Shown here: piece by piece, positions 24,857-33,578 of the stretch
How the letters are laid out: every line of letters starts with the position of its first letter
How positions within the stretch are numbered: position 1 is the stretch's first letter
Source of the DNA: Paenibacillus sp. Marseille-Q4541
GTDB taxonomy: Bacteria > Bacillota > Bacilli > Paenibacillales > Paenibacillaceae
Length of the DNA stretch: 64,000 nt
Assembly: GCF_018310695.1 (NCBI RefSeq)
Contig: NZ_JAGXCY010000004.1
Span: 124,001 to 188,000, forward strand
Direction: 5' to 3'
Notes under the pieces: generated by a model
The model's input: only the letters and a program-made list of their open reading frames with translations
What the model was told of the DNA's origin: nothing
The model's database searches: none
Program-made: the position numbers and the translations under genes

Positions 24857-26263
24857 ATGAAAATACTGATGGCAACCTTTTGGGGACTGCAAAACCTCGG
24901 CGGGATCTGGACGTACATCCGCCAACTCTCGGAGTGGCTTCTTGCGCATGGAATCGAAGTCGATGTCATCGGTACCGATATGCAGCAGGAGACCGTCTAT
25001 ATTTTAAAGAAAGGATGGTTGTTCGAGAAAAAAGCAGTTCTACCCGCCCTCCGATCGACTCTCTCTGCTGACCATGTTCCGGCACTGCATACAGACCCCT
25101 ATCTAGCCTACTTAGAACTTAATCGATATGCCTACGAGCTAGGGATTGCCTACCTTGGAACCGAATCATACGACCTGATTCATGCCCAAGACCCCATTAG
25201 CGCATATTCTATTTCGCGTGTGATGAAGAGGTCGATTCCGCTTGTCACGAGTTATCATGGGTCACTGCATTTGGAAGGATTTTTGGATGAACTGCAGATG
25301 AATCCTCGTACGCGTAAAGAAGATTACCTACTTGACCCGTTAGGGAAATATTATAAAACGATGGAACAACTCGGCATCGCTGCTTCCGATGGATTCATTG
25401 TTTCTTCCAACTGGATTCAGCAGCTGATGGTGCAGTTTCACGCATCTCCGGTTCACTTTGACCTTATTCCTTATGCTGTGGATCTGAAACGATATGATCA
25501 GCGGGCTGCCGAAGTTACTTCTTATACGCCTCCTCCAGCCAAAAAAGTAATCGCTTTTACTGGGCGCTTGGAATACATCAAAGGGATCCATGTTCTGCTT
25601 GAAGCTGCTGGGCTTCTAAAACAACGCAGGAATGATTTTGTCATTTGGATTGCTGGCCAGGGAAGTATGGGGGAGTTATATAGAGAACATACGGTTCATA
25701 AAGGAGTTTCTGAGCACGTCGTATTCTGGGGGATGGTTGATAATGTACCTTCGTTCCTTAAGAATGTTCACATCTATGTACAGCCGAGTTTGCAGGACAC
25801 CCAGCCTTTCTCTGTTACGGAAGCTCAGCTTGCGGGTGTTCCGGTCATTGTAACGGATGCAGCCGGAATGCCGGATATGGTGCAAGAGGGGCAGACCGGA
25901 TATGTCGTTCCTCCTTCGGATGCAGCCGCTCTCGCTCACAAACTTGACTACCTGCTCACGCATGATAATGTAAGAACTCGTGTCGGAGCAGCAGCACGTA
26001 CCTGGGCGCGTGAATATCGTTCACTGGAACGACAGGCGGAAGATACGTTATCTGTCTATCAGAAGTATATTGATCAGTGGAGAATGGTGAAGCACGATGG
26101 CCCAGCTGATATAAAAAATAGTAGAAATAACGCCATGGATGCATCGCCGCTTCCCCCTCTACATCATCTATCCATTTCATCAGAACTGTTGGCAGATTTG
26201 CAGAGTAAACTTCCTGCGGATTATCTATTACCCGATCCAAAGGTGCTGAAAGAAATAGAGTAA
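24857..26263 (+). CDS. GT4 family glycosyltransferase
   Basis: The 468-residue protein starts at ATG 24857 after AAAAGGAG. The N-terminal domain opens with ILMATFWGLQNLGGIWTYIRQL, a donor/acceptor loop typical for GT4. The C-terminal domain has KKVIAFTGRLEYIKGIHVLLEA and PSLQDTQPFSVTEAQLAGVPVI, where the usual E-x7-E first Glu is replaced by Gln/Asp-rich sequence while the second Glu is kept. About 60 extra C-terminal residues (after SVYQKYIDQW) have no clear domain. It is the second gene of a two-gene operon. The product fits polysaccharide or coat glycan synthesis. Confidence 0.9.
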   Translation: MKILMATFWGLQNLGGIWTYIRQLSEWLLAHGIEVDVIGTDMQQETVYILKKGWLFEKKAVLPALRSTLSADHVPALHTDPYLAYLELNRYAYELGIAYLGTESYDLIHAQDPISAYSISRVMKRSIPLVTSYHGSLHLEGFLDELQMNPRTRKEDYLLDPLGKYYKTMEQLGIAASDGFIVSSNWIQQLMVQFHASPVHFDLIPYAVDLKRYDQRAAEVTSYTPPPAKKVIAFTGRLEYIKGIHVLLEAAGLLKQRRNDFVIWIAGQGSMGELYREHTVHKGVSEHVVFWGMVDNVPSFLKNVHIYVQPSLQDTQPFSVTEAQLAGVPVIVTDAAGMPDMVQEGQTGYVVPPSDAAALAHKLDYLLTHDNVRTRVGAAARTWAREYRSLERQAEDTLSVYQKYIDQWRMVKHDGPADIKNSRNNAMDASPLPPLHHLSISSELLADLQSKLPADYLLPDPKVLKEIE

Positions 26264-26326
26264 TATAAAAGCATTCTATACAGTCTACGTGCTTCTCTTC
26301 ATTTGATTATCGTCGCTTTTCTTTGA

Positions 26327-26350
26327 ATAACGTTTCTCGTTAGCTCAATT
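26327..26350. repeat. CCCGTTAG-family repeat, divergent copy
   Basis: ATAACGTTTCTCGTTAGCTC resembles the copies at 29180 and 32195. It lies 130 bp past the stop of the minus-strand hydrolase gene. The 26264-26481 gap holds nothing else. Confidence 0.5.
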
Positions 26351-26481
26351 TTTCCTATCTACCTTAAAAGCGATTATTTCACCAAATGACCCAAGCTCTG
26401 TTCACACGCAAAATACATTGTGGATCGGTTACACTAAGTTGCAATTTACAGATTCTTCTTCCTGCATGCGGAACTGGATAC

Positions 26482-27789
26482 TCAATACGTCGCTTTTGGA
26501 GCAAACTGACCTTGATTCTTTAGAGCATAGTCAAAAAAACGAAGGATAAGTTCATTTTGAGTTTCAATCGCATAATATTTATCGATACTTGCTGTTCTGC
26601 CTCCTTGCAGCAGGTTTGCCAATATAGGTGAGAATAAAGGTAGATCGGTTAAACTTAAATGTTTTGCGCCTTTAAAATAAACGGTGTATGCACCTTTAAA
26701 ATTTTTATTAGAAATTCTATTCGCGATATACGAAGAAGCGTTGTCGAGCTGTATCCACACATCATCCGAATAAATATTAAAAAGCGGGATGGTATAAGCT
26801 TCGGATTTTGCAGTTAATTCGTTTGTAACTTTATCATACAAAAGCTCGCTAAAGAACGGAGCATCTATATTTACTACGGCGTCAATGTCATCGCGTTCTC
26901 TGCTCAGTGCTACGCTTGCCGCACCCCCCATAGAATGACCGAACACGCCTATTTTCTGTGTATCAATGCGTTCATATGCAGAATCTTTTTTTTGCCCGGC
27001 TTGTTCCAAAATCGTATCGATGACAAAATCCATATCATCCGTTCGCAATTTCATCCATTTTTGAGTAAGCTCGAAAAACTCACCAAGCGAATAAACCCCT
27101 TCTTTATTTGCATCGTTGACTTCTTGCATGAACTCGGGATTAACCGTCACGACCTTTCCATCCTCAGAAACGGTATAAAAAGAATGATAGGGATGGTCAA
27201 TCGAAACGACGACATAACCGTGGCTCGCAAGTTCAGTAAAGGTAGAAGTGTTGCTTGCTTTAATACCGAATGATCCATGGGAGAATACAAGTAAAGGATA
27301 TGTTCCATCTGCCTGTTCAGGATACCAAAATTCCACGTTAACAAACCGATTGTCTCCCTGATCCGTAAATTCTTCAATACGATTCTTGTCCACATAGCTG
27401 TAAGTGGCGGTCGCCACTGCATACGGACCTGTCACTTGCGGCAGCCTATGCTGTGGAAAAAGTAAAACAGGAACAAGGGTAACGACAACGGTCAGTGCTA
27501 ACAAAAGGAATTTCCATATCGTAGAGAATGCTTTGTATCGCGGAGTGTGTGTTTGTTTGCGCAGTAGAGCAACGATTTCCTTGAACGCTAATATAAAGAG
27601 CAAGCCTTGAAACAAACCCCAAGTGAAGTCCCATACAACAACTTTCCCCAAGATCAGCATCATAAATCCTATAAACATTGCGATTCTCGTCCAACTCTTT
27701 ATCTTGCTGCGGCTTTGCTTGGTTGCAATGGAATAAACGGCAATTGCCAGCTCAAAGACCAACGTAACAACAAGTATTAAAATCTCCAT
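26482..27789 (-). CDS. Membrane-anchored alpha/beta hydrolase, PAF-acetylhydrolase-like
   Basis: Of 435 residues, the first 115 hold about four membrane segments (LILVVTLVFELAIAVYSIA, IAMFIGFMMLILGKVVVW, LFQGLLFILAF, LLLALTVVVTLVPVLLF). The rest is an extracytoplasmic alpha/beta hydrolase: oxyanion region PLLVFSHGSFG, nucleophile elbow GVFGHSMGGAAS (Ser), Asp in VVNIDAPFF or IYSDD, and His in GAKHLSLTD. This layout matches PAF-acetylhydrolase II/dienelactone-hydrolase-like lipases. The substrate is unknown; ester or lipid hydrolysis at the membrane surface is inferred. It is a single gene with a CGTTAG-type repeat downstream. Confidence 0.85.
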   Translation of the reverse strand: MEILILVVTLVFELAIAVYSIATKQSRSKIKSWTRIAMFIGFMMLILGKVVVWDFTWGLFQGLLFILAFKEIVALLRKQTHTPRYKAFSTIWKFLLLALTVVVTLVPVLLFPQHRLPQVTGPYAVATATYSYVDKNRIEEFTDQGDNRFVNVEFWYPEQADGTYPLLVFSHGSFGIKASNTSTFTELASHGYVVVSIDHPYHSFYTVSEDGKVVTVNPEFMQEVNDANKEGVYSLGEFFELTQKWMKLRTDDMDFVIDTILEQAGQKKDSAYERIDTQKIGVFGHSMGGAASVALSRERDDIDAVVNIDAPFFSELLYDKVTNELTAKSEAYTIPLFNIYSDDVWIQLDNASSYIANRISNKNFKGAYTVYFKGAKHLSLTDLPLFSPILANLLQGGRTASIDKYYAIETQNELILRFFDYALKNQGQFAPKATY

Positions 27790-27966
27790 AAGACTTATCT
27801 GCTCCTTCTCCCACTTTTTATGAGTTCATCATAATAAATGACCGAGCAGGTGTATACGCATAAACGATAAGCTGTAGCTGAGAGCCAATAAGTTGTAAAA
27901 ACAACGCAATCAAGTGCACTTACGCTGCGAATACGACTTTATTTAGGAGAAGTTTGTGTATGTTTT

Positions 27967-28395
27967 CTAAACCTCGTTTTTAAAGGTTTTTAGTCTTTCA
28001 TTGATCTTTTGAGCTTCCTTTTTGTCATTCTTATACGTCAGTAGGCGAACGATAGCGTATACTGCTGCAATTTCCAAAGCCAATAATATTATATCGAATG
28101 TGCTGTATACGAGATTCAATATGATACTTAGAGAAATTAAAAGGGCTTCCAGAAAAAAGAAATGAAAAATCACTCGGAAACGCATTTTATTCTCGCTAAT
28201 CGCATGCGGAGTATATAAAATGATTCCAGTCAAAGCACCCAGAAAAGAGAAAGCCATAATTGTAAAAATCGTCTTTAATTCGAAATTTGCATCTGGAGCA
28301 TAGATTTGCCGCAAAATAGTGATGATTATAATGATGGAGGCGAATATAATTAAGAAATCTCTAATCATTTCTTTAATGAGCTCGGAATACTTCAT
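27967..28395 (-). CDS. DUF3021 membrane protein
   Basis: About 142 residues from ATG 28395 with GGGGG six bases upstream. There are four membrane segments (FLIIFASIIIIITILRQI, TIFTIMAFSFLGALTGIIL, VIFHFFFLEALLISLSIIL, IILLALEIAAVYAIVRLL) and a basic, helical C-terminus (KKEAQKINERLKTF). DUF3021 proteins are nearly always encoded right after a LytTR-type DNA-binding protein and are thought to modulate it, often as its membrane-bound inhibitor. The upstream LytTR gene overlaps the region before this start, as expected. Confidence 0.9.
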   Translation of the reverse strand: MKYSELIKEMIRDFLIIFASIIIIITILRQIYAPDANFELKTIFTIMAFSFLGALTGIILYTPHAISENKMRFRVIFHFFFLEALLISLSIILNLVYSTFDIILLALEIAAVYAIVRLLTYKNDKKEAQKINERLKTFKNEV

Positions 28396-28408
28396 ATAGG
28401 TCCCCCTT

Positions 28409-28855
28409 TTATAATCCGAGTATGTGTTTAAGCATTGGCACATACTGCCGTGATATGACTACCTTCTCCCCGTTATCCAATAACGCTTGAAAACGGCCGC
28501 TAATCGACGGATGAATACTGGAAATCTTAGCTATATTTAGAATGGTGGATTTGGAGGCGCGAAAACAATATTTCTCTTTGCAAAGTTCCTCCAGTTCATA
28601 AAGCTTTTGTTTGACTTCATGAACGTTATTCTTACAATACGCAAACACTTTTCCGTCAACAGCTTCAAAATAATAAATATCACTAATTTTGATGCGGCTG
28701 ATCTTATCCTCATGATAACCAAGTATAATGAGCGTTTCGGTTTTTATTTTATTAACGAGCTCATGTATTTCTTCGTCTACTTGGTGACACCTGATGCGGA
28801 CCTCCTCTTCTTCTGTATGGTCTATTACTTCGATGAAAATTTTGATAAAAATCAC
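28409..28855 (-). CDS. LytTR DNA-binding regulator paired with DUF3021
   Basis: The 148-residue protein has an N-terminal helical part (HQVDEEIHELVNKIKTET) and a LytTR domain from about residue 45 (YHEDKISRIKISDIYYFEAVDGKVFAY ... RASKSTILNIAKISSI ... NGEKVVISRQYVPMLK). It acts as a transcription factor, probably controlled by the DUF3021 protein. The start is unusual: GTG 28855 overlaps the only ribosome site, GAGGGTG. No ATG or TTG with good spacing exists, so a non-standard start (ATT/ATC) is possible. Targets probably include its own operon. Confidence 0.88.
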   Translation of the reverse strand: MIFIKIFIEVIDHTEEEEVRIRCHQVDEEIHELVNKIKTETLIILGYHEDKISRIKISDIYYFEAVDGKVFAYCKNNVHEVKQKLYELEELCKEKYCFRASKSTILNIAKISSIHPSISGRFQALLDNGEKVVISRQYVPMLKHILGL

Positions 28856-29116
28856 CCTCGAAAATTCGAATTAAAACTTGTTAACGTTTATAACGTGAAG
28901 CATACAACGAAAACGCGTAAGCTTCCGAATGTTTCCTTTAATCGTTTTTAAATCAATCATTGATAATATGACAACTTCCTTTCAGAGATACAAATATTCG
29001 AAGTGTCAACAGCATCAATCTAGATTTCAAAGTATTTTATCATCAAATTAGCCTTGAAAGATAACTGATATATGGTTATCTTTAATTGATTAAATATAAC
29101 TAGCACACCACGCTAT
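28856..29116. other. Gap without gene
   Basis: AT-rich. No coding frame, RNA gene or clear dyad that I can support; the LytTR promoter should lie at its left end. Confidence 0.5.
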
Positions 29117-29205
29117 CCTGCCCGTTAGCTTAAAGAAAAAGCAGCCGAACTTTTAAGCGGCTGCTTACTTGTTGTTACTGAACTAACGTTCTCCGTTAGT
29201 TGAAC
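29117..29205. repeat. CCCGTTAG repeat unit with hairpin
   Basis: CCTGCCCGTTAGCTTAA (29117-29133) and an inverted-repeat copy AACTAAC-GTTCTCC-GTTAGTT (29181-29201) flank a GC-rich hairpin GCAGCCG/CGGCTGC (29141-29164). The hairpin has an A-run before and TTACTTGTTG after it. The unit lies about 110 bp past the stop of the GNAT gene on the minus strand, so it may also end that transcript. Confidence 0.7.
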
Positions 29206-29316
29206 GAGTTCATAAATGATGAGTTACTTTCAATTCGTTTCAGATCCAAATAATATGCGGGCAGGTTGGGAGCCATGTGAATCATTCAACAAAAGACGAG
29301 TATCGCCTCTATTCGC

Positions 29317-29823
29317 TTATGGGACCGGAATTTCTTTTTCCATAATAAAATCATCCATGACGAACCCATTCCCGATATCCGCAATTTGTTCCCGTACGGT
29401 CCGAAAGCCTTTTTTCTCATATACCGCAATACTGGATTCATTATGACGATTGACCGTCAGCCAAATATGGCTTAGGTTTCGGTCTTTGCACAGCTTCTCC
29501 AGGAATGCCAACGCTTGGCTGGCATAGCTGCGTCCCCTGTACTCCTTTCCTATATAAAACTTGCTCAAGAAGAGCTTCCCCTCTTCTTGTCTGGCCGAAA
29601 TATATCCGACTGCAGAGCCATCGTTATGGATCAAGTAATATTCGTAGCCCTGATGATGGATCTGATCCGTAATCGCTGGAACTGATTGGTACTTGCCAAT
29701 CATGTAATCAATCTGCTCGATTGTAATAATGGAAACATAATATTCACGCCATATTTCTTCCGCTAATCGAGCAACCTCAGCGATTTCTTCCGCTGTATTC
29801 ACGTGTGGAAACATAAGCCTCAT
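29317..29823 (-). CDS. GNAT-family N-acetyltransferase
   Basis: About 168 residues from ATG 29823, which has AGGCAGG 8 bases upstream; an in-frame ATG at 29859 lacks a ribosome site. GNAT signs are VGYISARQEEGKLFLSKFYIG (beta4), the acetyl-CoA loop RGRSYASQALAFLE (motif A), and HIWLTVNRHNESSIAVYEKKGF (motif B). It transfers acetyl from acetyl-CoA to an amine; the substrate is unknown. It is a monocistronic gene in the repeat-bearing accessory patch. Confidence 0.9.
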   Translation of the reverse strand: MRLMFPHVNTAEEIAEVARLAEEIWREYYVSIITIEQIDYMIGKYQSVPAITDQIHHQGYEYYLIHNDGSAVGYISARQEEGKLFLSKFYIGKEYRGRSYASQALAFLEKLCKDRNLSHIWLTVNRHNESSIAVYEKKGFRTVREQIADIGNGFVMDDFIMEKEIPVP

Positions 29824-30004
29824 GACATGTGCCTGCCTTTCTTGGATCTCTCGCTTCATCCTATCAATAGAATATCATAAATTATAATAGAAGCTTAGTC
29901 GCAACTAGCGAAGCATGAATGGTATGTAACTTTTCCAGCTGCTTTTGTTGGCTTCCACCCATGACTTAAATTCAACACCAACCACTACGATAAACCATGT
30001 TAAA

Positions 30005-30021
30005 TTGCCCGTTAGCGTAAT
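30005..30021. repeat. CCCGTTAG-family repeat, single core
   Basis: TGCCCGTTAGCGTAATG lies about 40 bp past the stop of the broken GNAT gene. No hairpin is attached to this copy. Confidence 0.6.
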
Positions 30022-30061
30022 GAATTTGAATATATAGGTAGATTCCACAGTAAAAAAAGGT

Positions 30062-30593
30062 TCATAAGAGTATCCAGAACCGTCTTACAACGTTCCCATT
30101 CTCCTCCACATACTCAGACTCAAACTGACCACCATTCTTTATAATGGTTTTTTCTGATGCAAAATTTCCTTTATCACATACTAGGAGAACTTTGTTTAAT
30201 CCCATATCTCTTGTTATTTCAAGTGTTATTGCTAATAGTATGGAGGCATAGCCTTTTCTTCTTTCTGATGGACGTATTCCGTAAACCGATATGTCCGCCG
30301 CAATTAAAGAGTTTTTCATTAAGTCTGTGTCTAATATTTACTGCACCAATTACTTTATTTGAATATTTGTCTATAAGCCAGAATGTAGAATGGGGGACAA
30401 CATTCTCGTTCGCTATTTTATCCTCTGTATCTTCCGAATACAAAAAATCAATCATTGAATCAAAATTAGAAGGATCTTTCTTCACTACCCACGGGGTAAT
30501 ATCTTGCTCATTTTACATCCAATATTTGTAAAAAAACATATACTCGTCCTTATATGCAGCTGAAGGTTTCACCAACTCAACTGAGTTCATCAT
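30062..30593 (-). pseudogene. Broken GNAT acetyltransferase gene
   Basis: Reading from ATG 30593 or 30590 (GGTGGCGAG upstream) gives MNSVELVKPSAAYKDEYMF...KYWM, then an in-frame TAA at 30513-30515, then NEQDITPWVVKKDPSNFDSM onward in the same frame. At 30283-30285 one extra base shifts the frame: NCGGHIG should continue as YGIRPSERRKGYASILL, which is found one frame over. The end reads VVRRFWILL. Restored, it is an ordinary GNAT protein of about 177 residues with the acetyl-CoA loop RPSERRKGYA. Two independent lesions argue for a dead gene rather than a sequencing error. Confidence 0.85.
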
Positions 30594-31106
30594 CTCGCCA
30601 CCCCAATTCAATTAAAATATGAAACAACATTTATTTGAGCATTTACTGAATTAACGGTTGAAGACCGATTAGATACATATTAATCGAAAATCGGTACAAG
30701 TTCTTGTCCCTCAAGAATGACAGGTTCAGCACAAAGTACGATCTCGGTATATATTTCACCTCTTCATCCAAAAGCGCTTTCACATTTCTTTTGCCAAAGT
30801 GCTCATTGAGATGAGCTTGGTATCCATTTCAAATGGGGTCACAGTAGGTCGAGATACTTCCGAGCAATGAAGCTAGTCTCTTGACCATAAACCAGCCTTT
30901 TGCTTTTCAATCATTCAAAAAAGACTCACCAACTCCCACTTAGATATTCACCTAATCGGTAATGGGAACATGTTTTTATCACTCGTCAATTGACTGGCTA
31001 CCGCTATGTCATGATTCAATTATCGTGTCCTATTAGCGAAAACTTGAAAATTCCCTAGTTTTTTTTTGCTCTGAAATGCACAAGATATATTTGGAGGTGG
31101 AGTAAA
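30594..31106. other. Gap of 510 bp with a possible coding remnant
   Basis: On the minus strand 30643-30828 is open for about 61 codons, reading QAHLNEHFGKRNVKALLDEE and IPRSYFVLNLSFLRDKNLYR before a stop. It has no start codon and a stop directly upstream. Composition looks protein-like, so it may be the end of a lost gene; the family is not recognised. The rest shows nothing I can support. Confidence 0.35.
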
Positions 31107-31901
31107 TTGCACATTATGTACATTTTTCTTTTGTTCATTAGTATGTTAATAAGCGGATGGGAAGAAGAAGCGAATCCTCCTCTCCAATCACAAATAGAGA
31201 AAAAACATTCTGCACCAGAAACTCAATTGATCTCACGAGTCAACAGCACAGAATCTATTCCTATCTTGATGTACCATTCGATTAGCATCAATCAATCTAA
31301 TACGCTTTCTGTGCCCCCAAAAGTATTTTATAAACAAATGGAACATTTAAAGAATTCCGGATATAATCCCATCACGTTCAAGGATTTAATGAGTTGGAAG
31401 ACGAGTCAATGGCTCCCGGATAAACCGATTTTGATTACTTTTGACGATGGCTATTTAGATAATTTTACAGACGCTTATCCGATCTTAAAAAAGTTTCAAA
31501 TGAAAGCAACAATATTCGCCACCAGCGATTTTATTGGTTCACCCAATCACTTAAATTGGACTCAAGCAAAGGAAATGGAACAATCTGAACTCATTGAAAT
31601 TGGTGTGCATACCCGGCATCATGTAGATTTGACAAAAAGCAACCAGTTACAACTTGAGGACGAAATTTCGGGAGCTAAACAAAGGTTTGAGAAGAGATTG
31701 GGGCATCCCATAATTGCTTTTGCTTATCCTTCCGGTAAATTCAATCAGAATGTAATACAGGTCGTTAAGCGTGCTGGATTTGAATTTGCCGTAACGACAA
31801 AACCTGGTTACGCCGAGAAAAAACAGGGATATTTAACTCTCCATCGCGTTCGAATACCTGGCGATCAGTCAATGGCTACTTTTATTCGAAAACTCCCTTG
31901 A
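31107..31901 (+). CDS. Polysaccharide deacetylase (NodB domain), exported
   Basis: The 264-residue protein starts at TTG 31107 after GGAGGTGG. The N-terminal signal MYIFLLFISMLISGW resembles a lipoprotein signal with Trp where Cys would be, so it is probably a plain signal or anchor. NodB motifs: IPILMYHSI near the start, ITFDDGY with the catalytic base and metal Asp, EIGVHTRHHVDL with the two metal His, and AFAYPSGKF. It removes acetyl groups from a cell-wall or surface sugar polymer (a PgdA/IcaB-like role). It is a single gene; the neighbouring repeats point to an accessory gene. Confidence 0.9.
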   Translation: MHIMYIFLLFISMLISGWEEEANPPLQSQIEKKHSAPETQLISRVNSTESIPILMYHSISINQSNTLSVPPKVFYKQMEHLKNSGYNPITFKDLMSWKTSQWLPDKPILITFDDGYLDNFTDAYPILKKFQMKATIFATSDFIGSPNHLNWTQAKEMEQSELIEIGVHTRHHVDLTKSNQLQLEDEISGAKQRFEKRLGHPIIAFAYPSGKFNQNVIQVVKRAGFEFAVTTKPGYAEKKQGYLTLHRVRIPGDQSMATFIRKLP

Positions 31902-32054
31902 TATTGGATTTTAATCATCTATTCGTATTGGAGCATTAAGTTAAACGCTAAAAATAAAAGGCGTCAAAGCATGCCTTTCTATGGCTCTTCTAAAATTTAG
32001 ACCTATTAGAAGCATCTCCTTTCCCAAAATCTGCTTTCAATAAAGCATAATGCA

Positions 32055-32215
32055 TTCTGTTAGCTCCAAAACAACGGCAGCCGTTCGCGTAGGTCCACTG
32101 CCGTTGTGTCTTCATAGAAGTATCCTATCCCGTTAGCTTATCGAAAAATGGAGCAGCTGCCCACCGGCAAACTGCTCCATGCTATTTTTGCTCTAATGTT
32201 TCCCGTTAGTTTAGG
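32055..32215. repeat. Double CCCGTTAG repeat unit with two hairpins
   Basis: Three cores (TTCTGTTAGCTCC 32055; TATCCCGTTAGCTTA 32126; TTTCCCGTTAGTTTAGG 32199) enclose two hairpins: ACAACGGCAG/CTGCCGTTGT (32071-32080 with 32098-32107) and ATGGAGCAG/CTGCTCCAT (32148-32156 with 32172-32180), the latter flanked by AAAAA and TTTTT. Core sequence is kept while hairpin stems differ, which is a mark of a repeated modular element. The 31902-32054 stretch shows nothing else. Confidence 0.7.
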
Positions 32216-32345
32216 GACACTTGGTACATAAATGTGTCCAGTGTCGTATCAATTACGAAGTCTCCCCGTACACCTTCGCTATGAGTTAGCTCTTGTATCC
32301 ATTTGCTATCAGTTTCCGCTAGATAATATTCGAAGTTTATTACCC
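32206..32345 (-). pseudogene. Possible C-terminal coding remnant ending inside a repeat
   Basis: On the minus strand, in a frame different from the TrmO gene end, the DNA reads VTDWVINFEYYLAETDSKWI, QELTHSEGVRGDFVIDTTLD and TFMYQVSLN, then stop at 32206-32208 inside the repeat core. The protein-like composition and lack of start suggest the last 45 or so codons of a lost gene. The family is not recognised. Confidence 0.4.
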
Positions 32346-32351
32346 AATCGG

Positions 32352-32813
32352 TTACACCCAGTAATTTTTCATGAGGTCTGAGACCCAGAGCGGTTGTTTA
32401 ATCTCCCATAGTTGAGTAAATTCCTTCATTACAGGTTTTAAATCTAATATTGGTGTTTCATTTATGGCATCAAGACCTTTTACATAAATCTTTTTACCCT
32501 CACGCCTTATCAATTCTACTGTAGTTAGTCCAATTTTATTCGGTCTATTCTTACCACGTTGGGCAAAGATTCCTACCTTTGGGTACGCTTTGTTATTCCG
32601 TGGGTGTCTTGCATCAATTTCAATATTGTCATCTTTTACTTTGTCAAAGTAAAAGATGACTTCCACATGGGAGAAATCCTCAATACCTAAAAGACTTTGT
32701 TCAGTATATCCATCTGCAAGTTCTATAGAAGATACAATTTCACCCCAATTATCATCTTCTATTGTTTCTCGACTGTTTCTGACATAGGCAATTGGTTTCA
32801 TATTAATATTCAT
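32352..32813 (-). CDS. TrmO-like tRNA methyltransferase (YaeB/TsaA family)
   Basis: The 153-residue protein matches the YaeB/TsaA beta-barrel family: start KPIAYVRNSRETIEDDNWGE, centre GIEDFSHVEVIFYFDKV, the S-adenosylmethionine-binding stretch DARHPRNN followed by FAQRGKNRPNKIGLT, and the typical end PLWVSDLMKNYWV. In E. coli TrmO methylates the t6A37 base of tRNA-Thr; stand-alone short members in Gram-positives may act on other substrates. AGGAGG lies before the ATG. It is a single gene in the accessory patch. Confidence 0.9.
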   Translation of the reverse strand: MNINMKPIAYVRNSRETIEDDNWGEIVSSIELADGYTEQSLLGIEDFSHVEVIFYFDKVKDDNIEIDARHPRNNKAYPKVGIFAQRGKNRPNKIGLTTVELIRREGKKIYVKGLDAINETPILDLKPVMKEFTQLWEIKQPLWVSDLMKNYWV

Positions 32814-33221
32814 AATGTTACCTCCTAATTTTCGAAGCAGTAAACAGTGAGCAATGTCAGTAGTACTAATTCTTCGAACTTTGTATTACTCTTTAAACTG
32901 TTTCACTCAGTGAAACTGTGTTTTGTTTTATGTTATGAACTTATCATATCTGAATTTTTCAATTTGTTCAACTAACCTGCCCGTTAGCTTAATGGACGCT
33001 GCAACATTATACAATCTTCTGTATAAACGAGTAAGGTTTTACACCTACTATCACCAGTTACAGAAAAAAACCTTGGCATTAAACCCAAGGTTCTTAAAGA
33101 AAAGCTCTGAATTTACGCCATGGTATCTCTTACATCCAGGGCACTATAAGCAATAGTTTTGTCATAGGGATACTACTAGGCTATAATCGAATTCCAATAC
33201 ACCCTAGAGGAGACATACATA
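32814..33221. other. Gap with one repeat core and a minus-strand terminator
   Basis: A repeat core AACTAACCTGCCCGTTAGCT lies at 32970-32989. A terminator-like hairpin AACCTTGG/CCAAGGTT lies at 33069-33092; read on the minus strand it is followed by TTTTTTTC. No convincing gene is seen; open frames here have no ribosome site. Confidence 0.5.
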
Positions 33222-33437
33222 GTGAGGAAAGAGCCCTTTAAAAGATTAAGGAATAGCGCAATTGCAGTCATGCTGATTGTCGCAGGTGTTGTGACTATAT
33301 CTCAGATTTATGGAGGCAATACAGCGCCCGTAACCGAACCCTTTGCAGATTCTAAGAGCACAGTCGCTGAGACATTAGACAAACACTCGATACAGATAGA
33401 TCCATTTCACTTCTCGAACTTTGACTCAGCACCCTAG
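33222..33437 (+). CDS. Small membrane-anchored or exported protein, 71 residues
   Basis: Not recognised. It starts at GTG 33222 with GAGGAG 9 bases upstream. A basic N-terminus (RKEPFKRLRN) precedes one hydrophobic segment (SAIAVMLIVAGVVTISQIY) and a polar tail of about 40 residues. It is either a signal peptide with a short secreted peptide or a single-span protein. A good terminator follows at 33489. A peptide pheromone or regulator is possible but unsupported. Confidence 0.5.
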   Translation: MRKEPFKRLRNSAIAVMLIVAGVVTISQIYGGNTAPVTEPFADSKSTVAETLDKHSIQIDPFHFSNFDSAP

Positions 33438-33488
33438 TTCGTCGTACCCAAAGATTTGGGTCATCTCAAATTTAGCCATACCCTATCA

Positions 33489-33526
33489 CAAAAAACGCTT
33501 GAGCTATAACAGCTCAAGCGTTTTTT
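33489..33526. terminator. Bidirectional terminator between the small protein gene and aroD
   Basis: AAAAAACGCTTGAGCT pairs with AGCTCAAGCGTTTTTT around the loop ATAAC. A and T tails on both sides serve both convergent genes. Confidence 0.9.
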
Positions 33527-33578
33527 ATCATACATATTTTTATACTAATCTCTTCACTCCGTCTGATGACTAATTGAT

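Noticed and set aside
26327-32995. True integron cassette array
   Set aside because: No integrase gene is in the window, genes face both ways and the cores do not carry a full attC pattern; kept only as an analogy.
32923-33156. Plus-strand frame of 77 codons
   Set aside because: It lacks a ribosome site and crosses a repeat core and a terminator hairpin.
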